From positions 1-50,350 of the forward strand of contig NZ_JARXWL010000023.1 of the NCBI RefSeq assembly GCF_029893325.1: a stretch of DNA of 50,350 bases. Direction: 5' to 3'. A program made the position numbers and the translations under genes. Each line of letters begins with the position of its first letter. The first letter of the stretch is position 1. Under the pieces are notes generated by a model that saw only the letters and a program-made list of their open reading frames with translations, ran no database searches and was not told the origin of the DNA. Source of the stretch: Enterococcus sp. PF1-24 (GTDB taxonomy: Bacteria > Bacillota > Bacilli > Lactobacillales > Enterococcaceae). Below are positions 37,692 to 47,122 of the stretch, piece by piece.

Positions 37692-38030
37692 ATGGATAAG
37701 AAAAAAAGAAAATATATTATTTTAACAACTTGTATATTATATCCTATTGGATTTGGGTTTATTAATGAATCAATAGATTGGCAGCAAAAAAGTTTGGGGG
37801 TGCAAGAGTTTAGTTTAGAGTCTGAGGAAAATATGATTGTCATCCCAAATGATAGTAAAAAAGAATTAAAGAAAAAATCATTTCGTACAATTGAAGCAAA
37901 ATTGGCAATGTTAGAAGATGAACCACAGCTTTATTCTGAAGATGAACCGGTTTTACCGAAATATTTAGCAAAAAAATGTGGGACTATCATATTTGGCACA
38001 AGAATCACTCAGAAAGAAGATTCTGTTTAA
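37692..38030 (+). CDS. Unknown small membrane-anchored protein, 112 aa
   Basis: I do not recognise a family. After a very basic start (MDKKKRKY) one hydrophobic segment (about residues 9-25) could be a membrane anchor or uncleaved signal. The rest is charged and polar, with an acidic centre (EDEPQLYSEDEPVLPKY) and Lys-rich patches. It begins 2 nt after the regulator gene with AAGGGG as ribosome binding site, so the two are co-transcribed. Seventy-two nt separate it from the adhesin gene. A role in sensing, chaperoning or export for the adhesin is possible, but nothing in the sequence proves it. Confidence 0.65.
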   Translation: MDKKKRKYIILTTCILYPIGFGFINESIDWQQKSLGVQEFSLESEENMIVIPNDSKKELKKKSFRTIEAKLAMLEDEPQLYSEDEPVLPKYLAKKCGTIIFGTRITQKEDSV

Positions 38031-38102
38031 GGCAAAGAGTATAAAAGTTTTATGACGATCTTTATGAAATCGTTATATTTATGAGAGAAAGAGGTTCAAA
38101 AA

Positions 38103-41100
38103 ATGAAACAAAAAATTTCTGTTCTATTTAGTTTGGCAATCTTGTTTATGTCAACATTTGCTTCACCAATTGCAGCAATAGCTGAAACAATGACCGAAGT
38201 TGAAACTAGTGAATATCAATTAGCCGATAATACTAATCAAGATGCTTTATTAGCAAATGAAAACAATCAAGGAATTTCAAACGGTGAAACATCTACTGTT
38301 GAAAATGCCAACAATCTAATTGAAAATGAGGAAACTGCTGATTTTTCAACAGATGAAGTTATCAATGCAACAAGTACTGAAGAAAATTCGGAAGAGCAAG
38401 CCAGAGCACCTTCAGAAGAAGCAGTGACTTTAAATGCAGGAACAAGCTTAAATGATCGTGGCGTCAATCTTTTTGATAATATTACAATTGCAGATAATGA
38501 GGGAAATCCTTTTACAGAAGAAAATCTAGCACATTATAATGACAATATTAATATTACTATTGATTGGTCATTAGCAAACGATGTAGATATTTCTGACGGT
38601 GATTACTATACATATCAAATGCCACCTTATTTTGCTGTTCATAATGCAATTGAACCTAAACCTATTTACCGTACAAATGGCGGAAGCTCTGATGTAATTG
38701 GCTATTTTGAAATGGACGCTAATGGTTTATTAAAAGTGGTCTTTAATGAAAATGCGACAAATCTTTCTGACCTTTCTGGTAAAATCGAATTAACAACAGA
38801 ATTAAATATTGTAAGTGAAACAGAAGAACAAGAAATCAAAACAGGAATCACAGATAGCAACGGTAATGAAATTATCATCGTTGTCCCTGTTTACAACATT
38901 GATCTTAAAAAAACTGGCGAAATTTCTAAACATTCAAATGTCCTTTGGGATATTGTGTTTAATGAAAATTCTGAAACGTTAACTAATGTAGTTTTAACGG
39001 AAGTTATGCCTGAAGGATTAACTTTTACAAAAGGGACTTCATATGGCTCTATTTATAATGAAGCAACAGGTACTTGGGATAAAGTTACCGATTTATATGA
39101 ATTTGATCCAGTTACAAATACTTTTACATTTAATCAAGCAATTACTACACCGGTAAAAATTTCAATTAATTCAACAGTTATAGATTCATCAATTAAGTCA
39201 TTTACTAATACTGCTAAAATTAGTGGTGATCAATTTTTTGATAAGAGTGTAAGTGCGACTGTCAGTTTTGATGACCTAGAAAATTATAAACGTTTTACTG
39301 GCTATGATAATACTACTGGTGAAGCTAGCTGGGAATTATCAGCTTCATTAAAAAATGTCGGCGCTTCTATTTTAGATAATACTTACAGTGGTACTGATTC
39401 TTCAGCAGCTTTGCATTATTTAGTAAGAGATAGTATTGTAGTAACGAAAAAAAATGGTGACCCTGTTGCACCTTCAGCGTGGACACTTTTAACTGAAGAC
39501 GCTATTGAAAAAGATGGCGAACTTGTACAGTTTAAATTAGTTTTTCAAGAGCCCGGGGATTATATTATTACTTATCAAACAAAATTATTTGATCCGATTT
39601 TTAGCGATACGACTATTTATAACCATATGAATATTAAAGATGGCACTTTCAATACTGGCTATGATGGTGTAGGTACCGCAAAACCAGAAAGTAATATGGG
39701 GATTGAGAAAAAAGGCGTTTCTGTTGACTATGAAAATCATTTAATGAATTGGTCCGTTAAAGTTAACTCAAATCATGAAACGATGAATAATGCTGTTTTT
39801 ACTGACTTATATCGACTTTCTAATGGTAGCAACATGAGTGCTTTAGAGTTATTTGGCGACATGGAAATTAAAACTTCAACAGGTGTGACGCTAACAAAAG
39901 GGACTGATTATGCAATTGAATTATTACATGAACAAACAGCAACTGGGATCACTTATGAATCGGGCTTTAAAATTGAGTTATTAGGTAGTTATGCAACAAT
40001 TGATGAAGAATTTACAATTAATTATGTGACAAAATATAATATCAGAAATCATGAAGAACTATTTAATGGTGGCAATCAGTTTAGTAATTCAATTGTGGTT
40101 TCTTATCAAGATATTAATGGTAATCCACGTCAAATTGGTGACGATGACAGTTTACGGATAAATAAAATTTTGTCTCAAAATGCAAGTAAAGGCGGCTTCT
40201 TTGTACCTAAAGATGGCTCTGTTGTAGCGGGTTTGAGAAAATATTTAGCGGCGAATACTTACAATGTATTTGGCGAAACAATAGCTCCTAGTGATAGTGT
40301 TTACTGGGTAGCCACTTTTAATAGATATAAAGAAACCTTACCAGCTAACTCTACAATTTTAGAAAAGCTTGGTGACGGTCAAGCTATTAGAAGTTTAAAA
40401 ATTTTTGGAACTACTATTAATGGTCAAAGTGGTGGGGTTGCTAACTTTACAAGTGAATTAGTTTTAGGCGTGAATTATGCTTATGAAGTTGCAGCAACTG
40501 GTGAAGTTATTATTACTTTACTAAAGTCTACTGATTTAACTCTTTCTATAGCGATTGCAGCTGATGCTGCAGTTGATACCTATGAATATAAAAATTATGC
40601 AGAATTAAGAGATCCAGATAATAATACAATTGTTGTAGCTGAAGGTGAAATTGAAAAATCAGCTAAAGATAAATGGTTAGTAAAAAATGGTGTACAAAAT
40701 TCTGTAAACAATCGACTTGCTGACTGGAAGGTTATTGTAAACCAAGATTCTCGCACAGTTAGTGATGCGGTAGTAACTGATACAGTGAAATTAAGTCAAC
40801 AATCTTTTGTTTTAGATGATCAAAATAATATGATTGTTCATGTTTACAAAGCTATTGCCAATGGCGATGAGTTTGATAAAGGGGAAGAAATTACTTTCTC
40901 TGAAGGCTTTGGTCCGTCCCTTGAAATGAATCCTTTTGAAGGAACGCAAACAATGTCAATAAAATTTGAAGGTGAAATAAATTCTCCTTACATTATTGAA
41001 TATCAAACAAAACTAGATCCAGGTATTGTAAATAATGAAAAAGTTGCTAACGATGTGAAACTTAGCGGCAACCAAGTAGAAATTCATCAAGTAACAAAAG

Positions 41101-44100
41101 AAATTACCATAAAATCTACAGATGGTAGTGGTACATCAAGTGGTGTCAATGGGGCTTTAAGTATTGAAAAACTTGATGCTAATACCAATGAAGGCATCGA
41201 TGATTCAGCTTTCTTTGATATTTTCCGTCAAAATGCTAATGGTGATTATGAACTATTTATCTCTAATGTAGAAGTGAAAAATAATAAAATTATTGACAAC
41301 GAAGGCAATCCGATTGATCAAATTAGTAATTTACGCTATGGGAAATATGCAATTAAAGAAGTTGCAGCACCTAATGGTTATATTTTAGATGAAACACTTC
41401 ACGAATTTGAAATTCCTTTAGCTAATAGTGTCGTGACTTTACTAAATGAAAGAGCCGTTGTTCCAGCTACGGAGTTAGTATTAGCAGCTAGTAAAGAATT
41501 AGTTGGTAAGAATTTAACGGCTGGCGAGTTTACATTTGAATTAATGGATAGTGTTGGTAATGTTTTACAAACAAAAACAAATGATAGCAGTGGTAAAATT
41601 TATTTTGATGAAATCAACTATGATACAGTTGGCACCTATGAATATAGCATTCGTGAAGTAGTCGGAATGGATAATACCATCAGCTACGATGATACAATTT
41701 ATAAAGTAACCGTGACAGTAACTGATGAAAACGGCCAATTAGTAGCGACCCCAAGCTATGAAGGAGATGCCATTTTCAAAAATAGTTACACACCACAAAG
41801 TGGTGGTACCGTATTGGAAGCCAGTAAAGAATTAGTTGGTAAGAATTTAACGGCTGGCGAGTTTAACTTTGAATTAGTAGATAGTGTTGGTAATGTTTTA
41901 CAAACAAAAACAAATGATATAAATGGGAAAGTTTATTTTGATGCAATTTCTTATGATGTAGCAGGTATTTATGAATATACTATCCGTGAAGTAGTTGGAA
42001 CAGACAGTACCATCAGCTACGATGATACCGTTTATAAAGTAACTGTGACAGTAGTTGATGAAAATGGCCAATTAGTAGCAACCCCAAGCTATGAAGGAGA
42101 TGCCATTTTCAAAAACAATTATGCACCAAAAACTGGTGGTACCGTATTGGAAGCCAGTAAAGAGCTAACTGGCAAAAATTTAAGTGCTGGTGAGTTTACA
42201 TTTGAGTTAGCAGACAGCGAAGGCAATGTTTTACAAACCAAAAGCAATGACGCAAACGGAAAAATCTATTTTGATGAAATTACTTATGATGCGGCTGGCA
42301 CCTATGAATACACCATTCGTGAAGTAACAGGTACAGATAGTACAATTAGTTACGATAACAATGTTTATTCAGTTAAATTGACGGTAGTCGATGAAAATGG
42401 TCAGTTAGTAGCGACGCCAAGTTATGAAGGTGATGTAATCTTCAAAAATAGCTATGCGCCAAAAGCAGGTAGCACCGTATTAGAAGCCAATAAAGAATTA
42501 ACTGGTAAAAACTTATCAGCAGGCGAATTTAGTTTTGAGTTAGTAGATGGCGAAGGCAATGTTTTACAAACAAAAACAAATGACGCAAATGGAAAAATCT
42601 ACTTTGATGCAATTAATTATGATGTAGCAGGCAGCTATCAATATACCATTCGTGAAGTAGCTGGAACAGACAGTACAATTAGCTATGATGGTACCGTTTA
42701 TAATGTCGTTGTGACAGTAGTTGATGAAAATGGCCAATTAGTAGCAACAGCAAGTTATGAAGGCGATGTAATTTTCAAAAATAGCTACGCGCCAAAAGGT
42801 GGCAGTACTGTATTAGAAGCTACTAAAGAATTAACTGGTAAAAACTTATCAGCAGGCGAATTTAGTTTTGAATTAGTAGATAGCGAAGGCAATGTTTTAC
42901 AAACAAAAACAAATGATGCAAATGGAAAAATCTATTTTGATGAAATCATTTATGATGCTGCTGGTAAATATGAATATACCATTCGTGAAGTAGCTGGCAA
43001 AAATAACACTATTACCTATGATAACAGTGTTTACAAAGTAACTGTAACCGTAGTTGATGAAAATGGCCAGTTAGTAGCAACCCCAAGCTACGAAGGCAGT
43101 GTAATTTTCAAAAATAGTTACGCAGCAAAAGGTGGTAATATTGTATTAGAAGCAGAGAAAGAATTAACTGGTAAAAATTTATCAGCTGGCGAATTTAACT
43201 TTGAATTAGTTGATAAAGATGGTAATGTATTACAGACAAAAACTAATAATGGTAGTGGTAAAATTTATTTTGATGCAATTGCTTACCAACAAGTTGGTAC
43301 CTATGAATATACCATTCGTGAAGTAAAAGGAACCAACAGCACAATCAATTACGATGGTACGGTTTATAAAGTGACTGTGACAGTAACCGATGAAAATGGT
43401 CAACTAGTAGCAAAAGCCAACTATGAAGGTGATGTAGTTTTTAAAAATAGCTATACACCAAAAGATGACCATATCATTTTAGAAGCAGAAAAAGAATTAG
43501 CTGGTAAGAAATTAACAGCAGGTGAATTTAAATTTGAATTAGTAGATAGCGCTGGTAATGTTTTGCAAACCAAAACCAATAATGCTAATGGCAAAATTTA
43601 TTTTGATGCGTTGACTTATGATACTGTCGGCACCTATGAATATACTATTCGTGAAGTAGTAGGTACGGATAGCACGATTAGTTACGATAGCACCGTTTAT
43701 AAAGTAACTGTGACGGTGATGGATGAAAATGGTCAATTAGTAGCAACGACTGTTTATGAAAAGACAGCCATTTTCAAAAATGTCTACACAAACCCTAGTG
43801 TTAAATTAGGGGAAGTTACTTTGAAAAAAGTTGATAGCAAAACAGGTGAAGTTTTAGCAGGAGCTGAATTTGAACTTCGAAATGCTAAGGGAGAAGTTAT
43901 TCGAACTGGTATTGTAACTGATAAAAATGGATTAGTTACTTTGAAAGATTTAGCAGTTGGCGAATATCAATTAGTCGAAGTCAAAGCACCAAAAGGTTAT
44001 CTGCTAGATAGCACACCAATTAGATTTTCGATTACAGCTGACCAAGTCAGTGAAATGCAACTGACAAAAGAAAATCAACCAGTAGGAAAAGATACACCGA

Positions 44101-44267
44101 CCAAACCGACTACACCTAGCAACCCAAAACAAGATACACCTAAGAAAAATACACCTGGAAAACTTCCAAATACGGGAGAAACTACAAGTAATGTATCATT
44201 AATTGTAGGAGTATTATGTATTGTGTTAGGTTTAGGACTCTTTTATAATAAACGAAAAGTGAGATAA
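38103..44267 (+). CDS. Giant LPXTG-anchored MSCRAMM-like adhesin with pilin-type repeats
   Basis: This 2054-residue surface protein has a signal peptide at 1-28 (cleavage near AIA-ET, no YSIRK motif) and an Asn/Glu-rich spacer to about 110. A long region of Ig-like, collagen-adhesin type modules spans about 115-1010. A Cna B-type domain lies at about 1016-1120 and seven streptococcal-pilin-type repeats of 111 residues at 1126-1902. A second Cna B domain (about 1903-1995), a Pro/Thr/Lys wall-spanning stretch and the sortase site LPNTG at 2021-2025 follow, then a membrane helix and KRKVR. Conserved K (in KEL), E (in IRE) and N (in FKN) in each repeat fit internal isopeptide bonds, by analogy with Spy0128. 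It should be wall-anchored and bind host or environmental ligands. AGAAAGAGG lies before the ATG. Confidence 0.93.
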   Translation: MKQKISVLFSLAILFMSTFASPIAAIAETMTEVETSEYQLADNTNQDALLANENNQGISNGETSTVENANNLIENEETADFSTDEVINATSTEENSEEQARAPSEEAVTLNAGTSLNDRGVNLFDNITIADNEGNPFTEENLAHYNDNINITIDWSLANDVDISDGDYYTYQMPPYFAVHNAIEPKPIYRTNGGSSDVIGYFEMDANGLLKVVFNENATNLSDLSGKIELTTELNIVSETEEQEIKTGITDSNGNEIIIVVPVYNIDLKKTGEISKHSNVLWDIVFNENSETLTNVVLTEVMPEGLTFTKGTSYGSIYNEATGTWDKVTDLYEFDPVTNTFTFNQAITTPVKISINSTVIDSSIKSFTNTAKISGDQFFDKSVSATVSFDDLENYKRFTGYDNTTGEASWELSASLKNVGASILDNTYSGTDSSAALHYLVRDSIVVTKKNGDPVAPSAWTLLTEDAIEKDGELVQFKLVFQEPGDYIITYQTKLFDPIFSDTTIYNHMNIKDGTFNTGYDGVGTAKPESNMGIEKKGVSVDYENHLMNWSVKVNSNHETMNNAVFTDLYRLSNGSNMSALELFGDMEIKTSTGVTLTKGTDYAIELLHEQTATGITYESGFKIELLGSYATIDEEFTINYVTKYNIRNHEELFNGGNQFSNSIVVSYQDINGNPRQIGDDDSLRINKILSQNASKGGFFVPKDGSVVAGLRKYLAANTYNVFGETIAPSDSVYWVATFNRYKETLPANSTILEKLGDGQAIRSLKIFGTTINGQSGGVANFTSELVLGVNYAYEVAATGEVIITLLKSTDLTLSIAIAADAAVDTYEYKNYAELRDPDNNTIVVAEGEIEKSAKDKWLVKNGVQNSVNNRLADWKVIVNQDSRTVSDAVVTDTVKLSQQSFVLDDQNNMIVHVYKAIANGDEFDKGEEITFSEGFGPSLEMNPFEGTQTMSIKFEGEINSPYIIEYQTKLDPGIVNNEKVANDVKLSGNQVEIHQVTKEITIKSTDGSGTSSGVNGALSIEKLDANTNEGIDDSAFFDIFRQNANGDYELFISNVEVKNNKIIDNEGNPIDQISNLRYGKYAIKEVAAPNGYILDETLHEFEIPLANSVVTLLNERAVVPATELVLAASKELVGKNLTAGEFTFELMDSVGNVLQTKTNDSSGKIYFDEINYDTVGTYEYSIREVVGMDNTISYDDTIYKVTVTVTDENGQLVATPSYEGDAIFKNSYTPQSGGTVLEASKELVGKNLTAGEFNFELVDSVGNVLQTKTNDINGKVYFDAISYDVAGIYEYTIREVVGTDSTISYDDTVYKVTVTVVDENGQLVATPSYEGDAIFKNNYAPKTGGTVLEASKELTGKNLSAGEFTFELADSEGNVLQTKSNDANGKIYFDEITYDAAGTYEYTIREVTGTDSTISYDNNVYSVKLTVVDENGQLVATPSYEGDVIFKNSYAPKAGSTVLEANKELTGKNLSAGEFSFELVDGEGNVLQTKTNDANGKIYFDAINYDVAGSYQYTIREVAGTDSTISYDGTVYNVVVTVVDENGQLVATASYEGDVIFKNSYAPKGGSTVLEATKELTGKNLSAGEFSFELVDSEGNVLQTKTNDANGKIYFDEIIYDAAGKYEYTIREVAGKNNTITYDNSVYKVTVTVVDENGQLVATPSYEGSVIFKNSYAAKGGNIVLEAEKELTGKNLSAGEFNFELVDKDGNVLQTKTNNGSGKIYFDAIAYQQVGTYEYTIREVKGTNSTINYDGTVYKVTVTVTDENGQLVAKANYEGDVVFKNSYTPKDDHIILEAEKELAGKKLTAGEFKFELVDSAGNVLQTKTNNANGKIYFDALTYDTVGTYEYTIREVVGTDSTISYDSTVYKVTVTVMDENGQLVATTVYEKTAIFKNVYTNPSVKLGEVTLKKVDSKTGEVLAGAEFELRNAKGEVIRTGIVTDKNGLVTLKDLAVGEYQLVEVKAPKGYLLDSTPIRFSITADQVSEMQLTKENQPVGKDTPTKPTTPSNPKQDTPKKNTPGKLPNTGETTSNVSLIVGVLCIVLGLGLFYNKRKVR
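41478..43808 (+). repeat. Seven tandem 333-bp repeats inside the adhesin gene
   Basis: Matching points fall at 41478, 41811, 42144, 42477, 42810, 43143 and 43476, exactly 333 bp apart each time. Each unit encodes one 111-residue pilin-type domain, beginning with a (V/I)LEA(S/N/T/E)KEL-like sequence and ending in FKN(S/N/V)Y. Units 3-5 share long near-identical stretches, a sign of recent duplication or gene conversion. Copy number may vary between strains. Confidence 0.95.
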
Positions 44268-44288
44268 ACTAACAATTAAATAAGTTTA

Positions 44289-44322
44289 ATAGCCAAGCAG
44301 CTGTCGTTGCTTGGCTATTTTT
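44289..44322 (+). terminator. Terminator after the adhesin gene
   Basis: ATAGCCAAGCA (44289-44299) pairs perfectly with TGCTTGGCTAT (44308-44318), followed by Ts. Confidence 0.9.
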
Positions 44323-44397
44323 ATAAGATAAAAATATAATATGTTTGTAAAAGAAAAAAGCTGAAACTAAGTTCAACTTTTCGATAGTGAAAATTTT

Positions 44398-45339
44398 TTA
44401 TAAAATAATCAATAATAATAGTGGGATGTAGATTAAATAAAGTAGGATACTGTATGCTAAGCTACTTGCTGCAAAATCTACATCGGCATCATAATTACGA
44501 ACTAAAATCGGTACGGAATTTTGAATCGGCATGGCAGATTGAATAATGAAGACGTTAAGCATTAATTCTGGCACTTTAACAAAGTGACTGATTAACCAAA
44601 CAATCAACGGAGAAAGCAGATAGCGGCCAATTAAGACACCAACAATATCTTTGTTAAGTTTTAAATTGCGAATCCCCGTATAATAAATAATAATGCCAAT
44701 GACAAACATTGATAAAGGGGTTGTTAATTGCCCCAGATAACTACTCAAAGTTTGCAGCATACTTGGAACAGGTACTTCTGTTAAAATCCATAGCAAACCA
44801 ATGATAAAGCCTAATAAAGCAGGTGAAAAAATCTTTTTAAGGGCGGTTAGGGGATGAAAAGAAATCTGTGCAGTTTCTGCTTGCGGATTATCTTTAGCAA
44901 TCAAAAAAACACCGACAGTCCAGAAAAAAGTAGTGTTAACAATGTAATAAAGCAAAACAAAAGGCACGGAAATTTCTCCAAAAATTGCTAGGTTGATGGG
45001 CAAACCGATAAAAATGGTATTGGAGCAAGTCGCCATCGTTGTAAAACTTCCTAAACGACCAGTTTTTACTTTGGTGATTTTGCCGTAAAAATAGCTGATT
45101 AATAAAGTAATACTCATAGATAATAAGGGAATTAACATCCCGCTAAATAGTTGTATAAATTCTGCTTTTGAAAATTGTTTAGTGATATTTAGAAACATAC
45201 TACAAGGAAGGGCGATATTTAAAACTAGCTTAGAAAAAGCATCGGCTACTTGATTGTTAAACCATTGGCGATAAGTTAGCAAATAACCAATGAAAATTAA
45301 AATAAAAATGACTAAAATATTTAAATAAGCAGTTAACAT
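44398..45339 (-). CDS. AEC-family transporter (auxin efflux carrier/malate permease type)
   Basis: This 313-residue integral membrane protein has about ten hydrophobic segments in the two-bundle layout of the AEC family, with the typical NIALPCSMF, NTIFIGLPI and QSAMPIQNSVPI sequences. Bacterial members move organic acids such as malate; the substrate here is unknown. AGAGGT precedes the ATG on the minus strand. The region upstream carries three GAATATTC palindromes, one of which overlaps the -35 candidate. Confidence 0.9.
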   Translation of the reverse strand: MLTAYLNILVIFILIFIGYLLTYRQWFNNQVADAFSKLVLNIALPCSMFLNITKQFSKAEFIQLFSGMLIPLLSMSITLLISYFYGKITKVKTGRLGSFTTMATCSNTIFIGLPINLAIFGEISVPFVLLYYIVNTTFFWTVGVFLIAKDNPQAETAQISFHPLTALKKIFSPALLGFIIGLLWILTEVPVPSMLQTLSSYLGQLTTPLSMFVIGIIIYYTGIRNLKLNKDIVGVLIGRYLLSPLIVWLISHFVKVPELMLNVFIIQSAMPIQNSVPILVRNYDADVDFAASSLAYSILLYLIYIPLLLLIIL

Positions 45340-45361
45340 AAGAGACCTCTTTCAAAAATTG

Positions 45362-45429
45362 GAATATTCTCTTAGTTTAGCGAAAAAAGAAAGAATATTC
45401 AAACTTTTTTCGTGACAGTCTGAATATTC
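45362..45429. promoter_or_regulatory. Three spaced GAATATTC palindromes at the AEC promoter
   Basis: The 8-bp palindrome GAATATTC lies at 45362-45369, 45393-45400 and 45422-45429, starts 31 and 29 bp apart, about three helical turns. On the minus strand TTGAAT (45402-45397) and TAAACT, 17 nt apart, form a promoter candidate overlapping the middle site. The outer right pair (45393 and 45422) can also form a hairpin followed by Ts, so a terminator for the upstream gene is a competing reading. Confidence 0.5.
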
Positions 45430-45438
45430 TTGGCTAGT

Positions 45439-46902
45439 TTAAACAATGATATGAGTTAATTTTTTTAAATCTAAATATTGCTGTAAAGTAAAGCTACTAT
45501 CTTCCTCAATAAGCGTCTGCATTTCTAAAAGATAATCAAACATTTCTTCTCGAAGGTCTTCATCTTCAGACTCTTGATAAATTTCAATCGCAGTGGGGAC
45601 TGCTTCAGCCACAATATCATAAAAGACACTGCTATCAAGTTTCTTTAACTGACCAGTTTGAAATTGTTGATAATTATAATTAGTGATTATTTTACCAGAA
45701 TTGCCCCAGCTTAAAATTAACATCACCGCTGCTAAAAATAAAACTGTTCCTTTGGTATAATTGAATTTTTTCCATAAAGCTGCAATAAAAATCATCATAC
45801 AGATAAAAAGAGCAATCATAAACCAAGTGGTGTTAAAACGTAAAATAGTTAAACCATAATATTGAATATATAAAAACATTTGTGCTAAACCTAGCCAAAT
45901 TAAGCCCAACGTTTCAAGGCCAATCAGCGTTAAACCAATTTGGATACTTTTAGAGTAGTTGCTAAAATTTTTAATTATCGCAAAAATCGTCACATTAATT
46001 AAAGCAACTGGTAGCAATTGGAAAAAGCCTTGGCGAGCATTTTCCTCCAGTTGATAAGTATCTGTTAGTCGATAACCGACATAGGCTGAAGCGAAAAACA
46101 GCAAATAAACAGTGATAAATAAAATTAAAATGGTCATAAAGAAAATATTAGGTCCCGTTTTAATTGTAAGTTGTTTGCGGGTTTGTTGTGAACTATTGAT
46201 ATTACGATAAACCAGTAGGAAAAGATAACTCCCTAAAGGAATAGCTAACAATAAACTAAAGAAATATTCCCCTAAATTCTCAGATAAAGCACTAGTCAGA
46301 TAAGAAATCACCGCTTCAAACTGTTGGTCAGCAAAAGTTAATAAGTAAATGACTAGTGATAAGATAGGTAAAGAGATTGCAATAGCCAACAGAACTAATT
46401 TCAAGTTGTGATGTTCATAGCGCAGCCATTTAATTTTATGAACAAATCTATTTAGTTTGCGGAAAGGTGTGATAAAAATTCCGTAAAGTAAATCTGAAAA
46501 GAAGTGCTGGTCCAAGGTATTATTCTTTCGCGCCCCCACGATTGTTAATACCCAATATAAACAACTGAATATTAGAAAAAATAAATTAATTTTCAGCAAA
46601 ACGCGATTTTTAAAAACAGCGAAACTTGCGCCTAACAATAAAACATACGCAAAATAAGCAAATTGTCTTGTAGAAAGTTTCAAATTTTTACTTTTTAAAT
46701 AAAATAGGATACTACTACAAAAGATGAAAGTGATACCCGTGATTAAAATTCCCCCCATATGTTGCATTAAACCACGAATCATAGCAAAAGCTGTAATGAT
46801 GCTAATGCCAGCAAAAATTAAATCTTGCCCTTTCAATTGACTATGCTCAGGAAACTTGAGCAGTGGTGGATAATTCTTTTTCGCTTTAATAATTTTTTCC
46901 AT
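45439..46902 (-). CDS. Multi-pass membrane protein, DUF4173-like
   Basis: About 487 residues with roughly twelve hydrophobic segments between residues 30 and 400, followed by a soluble acidic tail (about 410-487, SEDEDLREEMFDYLLEMQ). The stretch MFLYIQYYGLTILR resembles the motif of the DUF4173/DUF4153 membrane family, whose function is not known. The start is ATG 46902, served by AGAGGAA; the TTG at 46929 lies before that site. It is followed on the same strand by the AEC transporter, with a possible hairpin between. Confidence 0.75.
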   Translation of the reverse strand: MEKIIKAKKNYPPLLKFPEHSQLKGQDLIFAGISIITAFAMIRGLMQHMGGILITGITFIFCSSILFYLKSKNLKLSTRQFAYFAYVLLLGASFAVFKNRVLLKINLFFLIFSCLYWVLTIVGARKNNTLDQHFFSDLLYGIFITPFRKLNRFVHKIKWLRYEHHNLKLVLLAIAISLPILSLVIYLLTFADQQFEAVISYLTSALSENLGEYFFSLLLAIPLGSYLFLLVYRNINSSQQTRKQLTIKTGPNIFFMTILILFITVYLLFFASAYVGYRLTDTYQLEENARQGFFQLLPVALINVTIFAIIKNFSNYSKSIQIGLTLIGLETLGLIWLGLAQMFLYIQYYGLTILRFNTTWFMIALFICMMIFIAALWKKFNYTKGTVLFLAAVMLILSWGNSGKIITNYNYQQFQTGQLKKLDSSVFYDIVAEAVPTAIEIYQESEDEDLREEMFDYLLEMQTLIEEDSSFTLQQYLDLKKLTHIIV

Positions 46903-47122
46903 TTTTTTCCAATTCCTCTCAATGTGCAAAATTTTTTCTAAATAACTAGTTATTTTACGAGTTCATGATAAAAAAATAATAGTTTACCGCCAATTAGAAA
47001 TTCTTTATAAATTAGGCTAAACATCTATTTTAAAGAAAAAATGAAAATGAAAGCCTGCTAGAATACGCTTTATACCTGTTATTAAAAAAAGGTAAAAAAC
47101 ATTGAGAAATGTTAAAGGGAAC
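46903..47122. other. Intergenic region without a recognisable gene
   Basis: This AT-rich stretch between the multi-pass membrane protein gene and the tandem stem-loop repeats holds no open frame with a ribosome binding site. It should contain the promoter of the minus-strand membrane protein gene, but no confident -35/-10 pair was seen. Confidence 0.4.

Noticed and set aside
41478-43808. Regular repeat spacing that might suggest an array element
   Set aside because: The repeats are 333 bp, coding and in frame; they are protein domains, not CRISPR units.
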